Assembly (NCBI RefSeq): GCF_041146795.1
Contig: NC_135178.1
Coordinates: forward strand, 4,594,844 to 4,658,843
DNA length: 64,000 nt
Source of the DNA: Maylandia zebra
Lineage: Eukaryota > Chordata > Actinopteri > Cichliformes > Cichlidae
Reading direction: 5' to 3'
Below the pieces are notes generated by a model. That model was not told where the DNA came from. It did no database searches and saw nothing but the letters and a program-made list of their open reading frames with translations. Position numbers and translations under genes: made by a program. Positions 26,961 through 37,913 of this stretch are shown here, piece by piece; positions within the stretch are counted from its first letter, which is position 1, and the number at the start of each line of letters is the position of its first letter.

Positions 26961-28713
26961 GCTATTGCTTTCAAAATAAAGTGCAACTAAAACATAAAAT
27001 AGGATTTTGCAACATTTTTGCTATATAGCACAACTCATCAGGTGTAACGCATACATACACACACACACACACACACACACATATATGCATTACTTAAACT
27101 TCCGGGATGAATGTGGATAACTTAACTGGATACGAACCTGAGTATAGGATGTGCTCGGGAAAATATTATTCCATCCCAACTTTATGGCATTAATTACCCG
27201 TTCCGATGTTTAAAAGCACAAACCATCAGTTTGTTTGTTTTAAAAAGCTGACTGGTTATTTTCTGTTTGAATGGCGACACCTATTTGAATAAAGAAATCT
27301 GCATAATTCATGAACTTCAGATGCATTATGCATTTATTTGATCTCAGACTATTCTTAACCAAGCTTTGACTGCAGTCAGTATACAAAAACTTAAATTTTA
27401 TTACACAGATCAGGTGGACTAAGACTGCCCTCTTGTGGAGAAAAAAGGTGCTGCGTTAATAAGATCGTGTGAACTGACCTAATTTGATAGTCACCTTCAG
27501 AGTTTCACTTTGCCAGACAGGGGGGTAAAGAAGTGTAGCAAACAACCAGTTCTTTGATTGTGCATCTTTTTATTATTATTTGCAACAGACTAGTTATGCT
27601 TACCAGTCTATAAACTTGGACAAAATTAAAGGTGAATTAAAGAACCCTCGGGGAAAAAAAAAAAAAAGAAAAAAAAATCAAATCCACTTGTTCTCATTTC
27701 ACCAGCACTCATTAAGCCAATAATTCTCTAACTTCACACATTTCCAACACTGAAATAAAAGTTGGGGAAATAATGTTAAAAGTGAGTAAACATCCTACAA
27801 CAGAAGATGAAATTAAGAAGAAACTGAATGACAAGAAAAGTGCTATTCATGTTTATCCAGGCAGAATATATCAAGAGTCCTGTTGAACCTACAGAACTAA
27901 TATCTTTTACACAATACTGTGTTTTCACTTCCTGACATTAGAACTTAATGTGTAGGCATAATGTTGGCATTAATACTAGAGCTTTGACTCTGGCAATCCA
28001 ACAAATCTATACATATGAAGAGCTAGCCCAAGACTGACCTGTGATAAACACTGAAAGATTTACTCACTTGCTGCCTTCTGTATTTAAGTTCCAGACTGAT
28101 AATGTGTAGGTGCTGAGTATCCTGGAAAGTTTTAAAGGTGTAACGTACCTGCAGCTGGCTGACTGCTATTCTAGTATGAAGCACCCTCAAATTACCCTGT
28201 CTATATTAGTAATGGGTCTAATGGCTTGCACATGCATACATCTTGGGTACACGTTGCACTCTTAGCACCGCATGTGTGAACACACATACTCAGGCAGCCA
28301 ACTTGTGATTGGATCACCAAAAACACATGTTAATGCCATGAACAAGGACAAAGACGCAACACTATGGGGCAGTTTCCTACAATAGACCCCATGATGCACT
28401 CAAGTACATGGAACTTACATAAGCCTGAAGCATGTGTCATACTTAGAATGTTAACTTAAATTGACTCATAAGGCTTTCATTGTGACACGAGCATGATGGT
28501 GCAAAGCTTTGGCCTTGTTGTACAACAGAAATGCAAGTTAAACCGATGGAAAGACAAACAGCTCGAACAGGTGATGAAGCCAGTGGAAAAATGTTTGAAG
28601 CAGCATGAACTCAAATCCTTTTCCATAGCTTATAGTTCCAGAAAGATCTGCGTGAAACTGAAAACACAAGCAGTGGGGGAGAAACAATATGATTAAATGA
28701 ACTTCAGTGTTGT
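26961..28713. other. intergenic DNA and rnf10 3'UTR
   Basis: No coding exon is seen. Minus-strand AATAAA at 27569-27574 is a candidate rnf10 polyadenylation signal, giving a 3'UTR of about 1.1 kb. The boundary between the KIAA1671 and 12q24-type blocks falls here. Confidence 0.5.
27049..27085. repeat. CA/TA dinucleotide microsatellite
   Basis: An ACAC run of about 12 units, bordered by CATA and ATAT steps, lies in the intergenic gap between kiaa1671 exon 1 and rnf10. Confidence 0.9.
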
Positions 28714-31700
28714 CTACTTTGTGTGAACCATGGATGTGCTGAATAGAAGCTTCTGCTTTTTCTTCTTCTTTTTTCCTCCTTTTTCATCTGAAAGAGAAAA
28801 ATCCCAGACGGGAGTGAGCGTGTGATCGTCTCTGAACAAACAATGAGTCTAGTCAGAAATATCAGGCTTCGGCTAAGTAGATGTGAGGGATCAGAGGTTC
28901 CTGACCTGGTTCAACCACAGGTTGTTGAGAAGAAACTGGACCACTGTCCAACTGCATAAGTGCCTTCCCTAAAGCCTGACTGAAGGAGTTCTGAAAGTTG
29001 GGCACTGGGACACGGTCTGAGCCGTCGCTCTCGCCATCGCTGTCTGCTGCTGGGGGAGCGAGCAGCTTATCTGCATGGTACAAGGCACAACATTGAGTTC
29101 AGGAAACCTCTGGGTGTTGCAGTTCCAAAAACTGGTTTTACCAGAAATGCACAATAACACAAAAAGCTTTGCTTATTTTCACCCACTCGGTACGTGCAAT
29201 TTGTAACAACTGATATAACCACATAGACAGGAAGCACAAACAGAAATGATGAGGCTGGGGTTTTATTCTGAGCCAAGGTTCAATATATCAGATTTTACTC
29301 CTATGACAAGTTGGGTTTAAATAAAAGTAGCAAAAACTGTGTGACTCTATTATTCCACCTTGTAAGCGGATGTAGGCAGACAAACCCTTTGATGACAACA
29401 TGGGTACATTATCTGGCTCTTTGCTCAAGTATTATCAGTTTATAAAGCAGACTAAAACTGCACCCCATAAATACAAGCTTACTGCTGTAGCTACTATCAC
29501 GAGCCAACCAGGCACCTCTAATCAATTTCATTTTAACAGGAGTTGGCATTTTAACTGTGAGATTTCACATTATTCACATTTACAGCTTAACTGTAACAAA
29601 CAAGGCACCATAACATCTACACTCCTGCATTACCTTTCTTTGGAGTGATCCTGGGCCCAGCATCAGCTCTTGCTTTCCCATCTCTTAGCATCTACACAGG
29701 AAACAGTCTTATTAAAGCACTGCTGAGCTATGCCAACCACTTAAGTCACAAAGAATACTGTTCCCACACACACCTGTGCAAAGGACATGCAGTGGGACTC
29801 ATCCTCCACACTACCCACGACAGGTGACGGCGTATTCAGACTTGGGAATTTCATTCCATCTGAATTGACAGACGTTTAAAAAAAAAAAAAGAAAAAAAAT
29901 TTATGTGTGTCATGGCGTTTATCACCAAAAGCCACACAGGCAGCTGACAGGAGGAAACTCTTATCAAAAAATGGCAGATGGAAGGGGTGATCTTACCAGA
30001 GGAAGGGCTGCTGCTGAGGGGCGAAGGAGGCGCAAAGGTGAAGTCAGGCTGGATCGGGGGGCTGCTGTTGTGAGGTGGAGAGCCGAATGCTGGGAAATGC
30101 TGAAGGTTCTCCAGTCCAATATGCACCTCAGGATCTGGGGAATGAAAATGCAAGTACTATGGACCTCAATTTCAAAATATGAGGTATATAAAAGGTGTAA
30201 TTTTCAGGTATACTTACATTTACCCTGCTTCTTGTTCTCCTCAATCTCAATTCGCTTCTCTCTGCGTTTCTCATCTCTCGCCTTCTTCTGCCTCAGGCGT
30301 TTTCTTTTCTCCAAGTCATCTAAAAGGTTTAAAGGACGATTTATTTCATCTGAGAAACCTTTACAGTAAAACCCTTAAAACAAGTTTTAAGTGTTCTAAC
30401 CTGCAAACATGTCCAGAGTTTCCTGGGACAGGACTGGTGGTTGCAGTGCTAGCTCACAGATGCTGAACTCGCACGTGAGTGGCAGATGAGCCAGATAGCG
30501 ATGCCGGCGGCGGATCTCCTGCAAGAAGGAAAGGGGGATAAATAAACTAAATGTGTTGACTTAAATGAAAACTACATTAAACAACAGAACGTCAGTCTTT
30601 TGTTTCTTTGTTTGCTGACCTCTGTGACTGTCTGCCCCACTATCTCCACCACTGTGGCGGTGATGGATTCAGGACTGGCCTCCAAGCTGCCGTATTCACG
30701 TAGCAGGCAGCGCACGTTCACGGGATGCAGGAACATCTGCTGGCAGTCGTCAGCTTGACGGAGAAAAATGGAAAGCAGGAAAAAAATAGGGATGAGGAAA
30801 TTTTACATATTACGGCAGGAATTTTATCCTGGGTAGATGGGTGGAGCAGAGGATCACCAACCTTGGTAGAAATAGTAATAAGGTCCAGGCACCACACTGG
30901 CTGAGGGCCGGCCTGACTCTGCCTGGATGGCCGGGCTCTCCTCTTCAAGCTGGAGCTCTGAGGTGGAATCCCCTGTAGCTGCAGGAGGCTCCTCCAGCAC
31001 ACTCTCTAGAATCGCTTCGGGAAAGCCTGGCAGCTCTACATCAGCATCTTCCGGAAACTCTGCCACCTCGTCATCAAATGCTGAGGCGTACTGCAGCACG
31101 GGCTAAAGATGAAACAAGACAGAGGCGATAAAAAACCATAACCAGGACCACGCAAATAGGATACATTTGATCCCATCACCAGAGATACAACAATGTGAAA
31201 AAGGGTAAAGAAGGTTTAGACTCACCTTGGCACTGCTGATGTTAGTCACCCCTTCTTCCACAGGAGAAGAAGGTTCTTTCATAGTCAGAGAGGACAAGTC
31301 GAGGCTGTCTGCATTCTCCTTCTGCTGCTCCAGAAGCTTCTCCTCTTGCTCCTAATCACAAACACATACAGATAAAGACATCATCAGTTAACTGCTTATT
31401 TGGCTTCCTTAGACAAAACAAACAAACAAACAAAACACCCAAGAGAAAATGGATTTAGCGGCATAGCAAAAAAACTTTTATTCATACAAATTAAATGCGC
31501 TTATTTCACTTTATTTTGTCTATTGCATTATTTATGTCTATGTTGTTATGTCTTAGTTGCCAAAGATGTGCACGTAGCTTTACCTGTAAAAGACAAAGGG
31601 CGCTCTGGATGAAGCACCCTTGAGCGTCCTCTTCCTGGCTAAGCTGAGCCTGAAGAATTCCCTTCTCCTCTGCCACCAGGTTCAGGACCTGTGCCGGGGA

Positions 31701-34009
31701 GGTCAGCAGCAGCTTGGAATATGGACTCAAACATGCATCTATGAAATAAATGTGAACAGAGTTTAAAAATACCTTTAAACTTATATGAAGTCTTATATGA
31801 ATTTAAAAGTGAAAAATGATCTTGTCCATAAAACTGGCACAGACTTGCCTCCAAAACGAACAGGCTCCTCCACCTTCACCCACTGAGAGCTAGGCAGGGC
31901 CACCAGAGCCCCCTTCTCTCTTCGCATCAAGCGCATGGTGATCTTGTCACCAGCCACATACTGTCTGGTCTCCATAGCAACCACACTGCAACAACACAAG
32001 CAAGTGGTTAAAAACCAAACAAACCGAAAAACCCTGCGCAAACTAAATGAACCTGTTTTAATATCTCCATGTAGCAGGAGAACTTGTGAGGGCACAGGGC
32101 TCACAGGTAAGCAAGCAGCAAAGAACTCATTTGTATATACTAAGAATTATGATGTCTAAATGAGCCATGGGGGGGGGGGGGGAGTAACTCCTCTTCTCCT
32201 TTAGACAGATAGCAATGTTTTGCTTCCTTCTGTTTTACCTCTTCAGGTCAGCTGTGTGCACTGCCTCATAGCAGATGGGGCACTTGGACCAGCTCTTGTC
32301 ACTAAGAGACAGGTAGTGCAGCATGCACGGCCAGCAGAAGATGTGTCCACACCGGGTGATGCGGGCTGCCACAGGAGGGTACAGGCAGATGGGGCACGAT
32401 GGCACCTCGTGGCTATAGATGCGCTGCAGAATGAGCAGAAATGGCTTGTCAAGACACGTGCTTTCATTTGATTAAATATTGGTAGTTAAGTAAACACTTC
32501 CCCGTCAAAACTCGGAGGATAACTCACCACTTGTTGCACACAGTCCCAGTTGACCAGAGTGTCTGGATCAGTGAAGTGAGCCTTGTAATCCTGGTCATCA
32601 GTCACCACAAACTGACAACTGCAACACACACAAAGGTGAGATGAATCCCAAACATCGAGTCTCTGCATTCAGAATCATTTTCGTTTGGGAGGCCGCTTAC
32701 TTGGCCTGCAGAAAAAGCTCCTTGTTGAAGGGCTTGTGCTTGTGGCCCCATTTGTTTCGACGGCCCCAACAGGAGTGGCCTCCGTCTCCGACGCCACCGT
32801 TACCTCCACGGGGTTCAAAAGTGAAGTTCAGCAGGTGGTTCAGGCTTATTTTTTTCGGTCCTGCCAACTGAGCCGGGCTGAACTCGGCCCGGCGCGTCTC
32901 TGCTACCTGGTGACACGAGGATTGATCACAATTGACCAAATGAATGTCAACAAGGAACTGCTGAAGTTTTCTCACCACTAAATGAGGTCAGTACAACATC
33001 AGCCTTTGGAAACACGCACCTCCTCACGTCGTCCTCCACCTGTAACTCCATACTGTCGTCCTCCACCTCTCTGAGGGGGTCTCTTGTCAAAATTCTTGCT
33101 TTTCTGTGAATTGGTGCGGCGAGGGCCGGGGAAACTGTCGGCTTTAGGAAAGGAGGGCTCACGCTTGCGGCTGTAACGCTTGGAGCCTCCATTATTTTTA
33201 CCTTCTGAAATCCAAATAAAATTTAAAAAAAAAAAAAAAAAAGCCTTAGGGGGGAAACATTTATAAACATCACAATTCAAGCTGATTTGTAATGTGAAAG
33301 ACCCGATGTCTAAAAACAGTAGATTAAGTCTCCTGTAATTGAGTCTGTAGGTAAAAACTAAGCCTTTTGCACATTTCCACCCCATATAAAGAAAGTGCAA
33401 ATACAGTTTCTTACAGAGTTCAATGGTGTTTGTTTAGGGCACATCTTAATTCGTGTGTTTTGGATTTTCAGTGCATTTTTTTCAGGATTTAGCAAACAAA
33501 ATACCAGTTTTCATGCATCTGAAAACACAATAGTTTTGTGAAAACTATACAACTAAATATTTATTTACGTACATTAGTAGCTTTTGATTGGTAGCGGAAA
33601 TGTGTCATCATGTCATAAAAAAATAAGTAAAACAATGCTGGATGGAAATATCGGGTACTTTTGTGACAGCTGGTGGGTCAAATGTTTTGACAGCTACATC
33701 AGGTCCTTAGCCATACAAGGTAAACAACCTCTGCAGTACGGCTAGGCCCCAACAGGCCACAGGGCAATGGGTGTTTAGCTACAAGAGCACACAATGTGTT
33801 TGGCAACCTCATGTGATATTTATGCCGTTTCCTGATATGTGTTCACCTGTTTTGGGTTTAGATTCGCTCGGTGCCGGGCCTGTGGAGCTGGAACGGGGCG
33901 GAACCTTGGTGCTGCTGCTGCTGTTGGGGTTTTTCTCCATGTTTGTCTCCGTGCAGTGAACGGTGTTGAGGCCGAGCTCCGGGCAGAGAGCCGCCGAGCT
34001 CTCTAGCAT
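28714..34009 (-). CDS. rnf10: RING finger protein 10
   Basis: Seventeen exons join in frame: 33847-34009, 33020-33204, 32701-32906, 32528-32618, 32239-32423, 31849-31985, 31584-31738, 31226-31351, 30862-31102, 30620-30753, 30401-30518, 30224-30319, 29997-30134, 29774-29859, 29634-29691, 28906-29070 and 28714-28787. They encode 785 aa against 811 in human. The C3HC4 RING finger is complete: C225, C228, C240, H242, C245, C248, C263, C266. Family landmarks include SGSKRY-like [26 protein letters not shown] and the C-terminus [15 protein letters not shown]10 is an E3 ubiquitin ligase (reported on ribosomal 40S proteins) and a MEOX2/synaptic signalling partner. I chose the ATG at 34009; an in-frame ATG 23 codons on is the alternative. 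Intron 6 uses a GC donor. The exon structure is firm. Confidence 0.96.
32169..32182. repeat. G homopolymer in rnf10 intron 5
   Basis: A run of 14 G lies in the intron between rnf10 exons 5 and 6. It is likely unstable in length. Confidence 0.85.
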
Positions 34010-34434
34010 AAAACGGAAAAACGGAGAAGGAAAGCGGGCTGCAGTGAGTGCGGGTCAGGCGACGAAGGCCCTGATTCATTTCTGTCAAACGCGGAGACCC
34101 CATCACGGCGACATCTTGACCATAAAACAAACCCGAGAAAAAATAAGAGACACGGTTTCGGCGTCTCAAGTTATCGGAGCAGTTGGAAGTGAGGACGAAA
34201 AATCGTCACGCGGGGCCAAGACCCCCCGAATTTAGGATTTTTTCTCGCTAAGGGAAACAATATGCCCTTAACAAGGCGATAAATGTTTTCCAAAAGCTGG
34301 AAAACCTAAAAATTCCGAGATTTTAGCCAAAAAAAATATATCCTTCAAAACGAGCTTGCACTAATGGCGACGGGTCGCCAGACAGGAACCTGAGAGACCC
34401 GGATGTTTCTTGTACTGCCTGCCGATTTGTTTAG

Positions 34435-35596
34435 TAGTGATGTGTCGGTCGCGAACGAAACGGCTCTTAGAGCCGCCTCTTTGAAGTGAACGACAAGACC
34501 CGACTCCTTATTGGGAGCCATGGGTTATTTTTTTCTTTCTCTCACCCTCTCTCTTGCCCTTTTTTCCGCTTCACTCCGCACGCGAGGCTTGTGCTTTGCG
34601 CTGGGAAGAGTGGGGAGAGGCGGTAGTTGCACTCGCAGTAGCACAGGAACAGAGCCAGAGAAAAAGAGAGCCAGGGACAACAACGTCACATTAGAAAGGT
34701 ATAATAATCATCCACAACTATTTTCATTTGCAGATGATAAAGGATTCAGATAGTTTATTCATGTAGGCCCATATGACAGAGAATGTGCATCTTCTTTTTG
34801 TTTTCATATTTTAATTTATATTTAATTGTGTTGTGGTTTGCAGTGTTTTGTGTTGTTTCACTTTAAATTTGTTTAAAAGGAAAAAGCTGAAATTTTAAAT
34901 AGTTAAAAATTTAAAATGTGAATAGTTTGGTTTTGTATTATATGATTTATTTATTTATTACATTTTATGTGGAGTGAATAAATAAAATTATATTTACGGT
35001 GGCCCCTAGAGACAAAGCACGTAAAAACTCCGAAGCACGTACAAACTCCAAAACGCGTACAAACCCCGAAGCACGTACAAAACACAACAGAAGTGCTCCA
35101 GGATGCTAGGCGCAGTGTTGAGCTTTTGTTACCTAGTGGCTACACAAGCCAGGAAGTACCAGCGACTGGATTCGGTGTGTGGTAGTAACAGGTAAATGAA
35201 CTTTTTTTTTTTTTATTATTTGAATATATATATGAGTGCTTGTGTATAAATACACAAACAATACACATATGCTTTCAATTGTGTAATTTAAGTGATCTAG
35301 GTAGCTCTGTTTTGGAAATTCAGTTAACGCTAGAAATGTGTTTTGGAGTTTGTACGTGCTTTGTCTCTAGGGGCCACCATATATATTTATATATAAACAT
35401 ATAAATAAAACCACAGGGTTTTTTTTACATTAGGAATTCATTTTGTGCACAATTTTATATTATTGTTAATAATAAATTAATTAAAGCAACAAAACAACCT
35501 GAAGATCCAGTTGGGAGCCAAAAGAGCCGGCTCTTTTTAGTGAGTTGAGCCAAAAGAGCCGGTTCTCAAAAAAAAGAGGGGGAAATCCCATCACTA
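34435..35596. mobile_element. non-autonomous hAT element upstream of rnf10
   Basis: The left end is TAGTGATGTG and the right end CATCACTA. A perfect 8-bp duplication TTGTTTAG flanks it (34427-34434 and 35597-35604). Subterminal motifs GAGCCG and CGGCTCTT recur at both ends, as is common for hAT elements. There is no transposase frame. It lies about 430 bp upstream of the rnf10 start codon, in or next to its promoter, and carries a nested element at 34998-35378. Confidence 0.85.
34998..35378. mobile_element. 381-bp inverted-repeat transposon nested in the hAT
   Basis: GGTGGCCCCTAGAGACAAAG and following bases form an inverted repeat of at least 25 bp, perfect at both ends. Just inside the left end there are four diverged 18-bp direct repeats of the type GCACGTACAAACTCCGAA (about 35018-35090), and one copy lies in reverse inside the right end. 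I see no clear target-site duplication in the AT-rich flanks and no coding capacity. The superfamily is unassigned. Confidence 0.75.
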
Positions 35597-35604
35597 TTGT
35601 TTAG

Positions 35605-36582
35605 TAAAGAGGCCCGTGCGAGGGATCATGGGAGACGTAGTAATAACGTCCATGTCAGATTAGGATTAGTTTATTGGATTTGGGGTGATAAAATAAGTTT
35701 AGTATACTTTTGTTTTCTTCATACTTCGTGTTTTTTAAATAGTTTGTTTGTTTTGGGTTCTTTTTTTTTAATGGAGTCAGCTGGAGTAGCTGAGCCAGAT
35801 GGTGTAAATAATTGGTGTTACCTTTATACTGGGCCTTGGTGCAGACCCTCAATTTAACTAGGGCCTCAAACTAGTCATAGCCTTTGTTTCTGCCCCTCTC
35901 CAAAAAAGTTAAATTTTAAAATGAAGACACATTAACCAAGTAAAATAAACCAGAACCCAAAAACATTACCCAAATGCCTGTCTGAAAAGTTTAGTTTAAG
36001 TGTTTAATGCCACAAAGTTTTGGCATTAAGATTTTCAATGTACAAAACCCTTCTAGTTTTCAGATGGGTACATGGGATCACAGGAAGACCTTGTCTACAA
36101 ATCTAAGTATGCAGCTTGGATACTGCACAGGGGTAAAAGTGGGGGCCTCACCTCATAAGACCATAAATGTAGAAACTAAGATTTAGGAAACAATAAGTTA
36201 ATTTTATAAGTCATGGTCAGTTTTGGAGTTGGATATTTAGCCCAAGCTTGTTCACTGGTTAATGACTTACCAGTTACAAGGCATTAGCCTAACAGCATGC
36301 TCCGTCCACAGTTTGCATTCAGCCCCAGCACTCGCTCTTCAAAACACTAAGATGACCTTTGCGCTGCTGAAATTGCAGCTACTAGAACACAGAACACACA
36401 CCAAGAATACCTGTTCAGTCTAGTCTTCGTGTTTTCTTCATCAGGCAATGGAAACTTTTATTTTTAAATAGATCCAGTTTTAAGCTTCAGAGCTCTAACT
36501 TGCAGCCGTCACCTTCGAAATAAACAGCAGGGCAGAGAGCGTACTCAGGATCAAAATAATGAACTCAAATTAAAATGTTTAA
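35605..36582. other. gene-free AT-rich intergenic DNA
   Basis: No exon, RNA gene or complete mobile element was found between the hAT and the TTAA-flanked element. Confidence 0.5.
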
Positions 36583-36885
36583 CCTCCTAAGACCTGAACT
36601 CTTCCACGACATGCATTTTTAATTTCTCTTTGATATTTGGGCTGCTTGGGACCTGATGAATGTAAAAACAACGAATTACCAGATTATTATTTTTTTTACC
36701 TAATTTTTGTTTCTAAGAAAAATGAGAGCCACATACGAGGATATTCGTTTAAAATTTCGATAGAACAGTAGCAGTATAATGTCCTCGTAAGTGGATATCA
36801 GGCCCTTGTAGAGCAAAATTGAGTATTTTGGTCTAAATAACCCAAAATGTGATGTCCACATATGTGGACGCCAGGTCCTAGGAGG
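36583..36885. mobile_element. TTAA-flanked MITE (piggyBac-like or Kolobok-like)
   Basis: The inverted repeat CCTCCTARGACCTG occurs at both ends. TTAA lies directly outside each end (36579-36582 and 36886-36889). TTAA duplication is typical of piggyBac and Kolobok elements. Near the right end is a perfect 16-bp palindrome, GTCCACATATGTGGAC (36854-36869). At 303 bp it has no coding capacity. Confidence 0.7.
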
Positions 36886-36889
36886 TTAA

Positions 36890-37913
36890 TCTACCTCTCT
36901 GTGCACTAAATTTCAAACCTAACAATTTTCTGCAGCATTAAGCTCATTGTTTTTGCAAGTCTTGTATTTTACTGTATTTTTCATGTTCTTTTACATTTTA
37001 TCACTATTTTTCCCCCATCATCATCATCTGACCACATCTCTTTTTAGAATAGGCGGCGCTCACAGGGATCATTTTGTGCACCGTCACGACACATTGAATG
37101 CACCTTTTTGTTTAAGTTTGCACAGAGCCCAAGGCAGAAAACGCACCTTAACCTAGACAGCTGATAGCCATCATTGTGATACCCGATCTCTTCCACTGCG
37201 GTTTTTAGCTAATGCAAAGCATTGTGTTGAACTTTTGTAGTATATCTTTCTGGACGTCACTAACCAGTGGGTGATGTCATGATTTACATACAGCCTGCTG
37301 TATGTATCTGTATCCATAATTTTGTATACGTACTACAGAACATCTTTCTATATAATGAATGGTATATTCTTAATAAAATTATGAAAGTGCGTATTTGATT
37401 GCCTATATGACCCAGATGGTCTATGTGAGCATGTGAAGTACATGGAACAGCATCACAAACACTGTATCTTCAAACTATGGCTTTAATTTACAAATATGAC
37501 AAAAAAGGAACCAATACAAATTAAACACACAAAATTAAATGTCTGACTCTTCAGAAGGAGAGCATAGTACTGTGTCGCACTGTGTAAATGCAGTTTTATT
37601 TAACTATCTAACTTATGATCATGTGATCAAACACATGACTTTGCTGATGAAAGACACTCAAGACAGTCCATCAGACCACTCTGCAACCCAAAGTTATCCA
37701 TGTAAACCGTCCCTCCAGTGCAGAGAATTATCTAAAGGAGGTGGAGGGGTTAAAAGTAACAAAAGCACTGAGAACCTGCTGCAAGGTATTCTTGCAGTTG
37801 TGAATCTATTTCTTCAAATGCTTCATACAGACTTCTCTTTCAGTCACAACAAAAAACAAGCACAACCAGGCATCCTACTTGAACCTGAGCACAGGCCCCA
37901 GCATGTAGTCAAG
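36890..37913. other. intergenic DNA and pop5 3'UTR
   Basis: I see no coding exon. A candidate pop5 polyadenylation signal (minus-strand AATAAA) lies at 37595-37600, about 315 bp after the stop codon. The open frame on the plus strand across 37539-37949 lies over this 3'UTR and the last pop5 exon and has no family resemblance. Confidence 0.5.
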
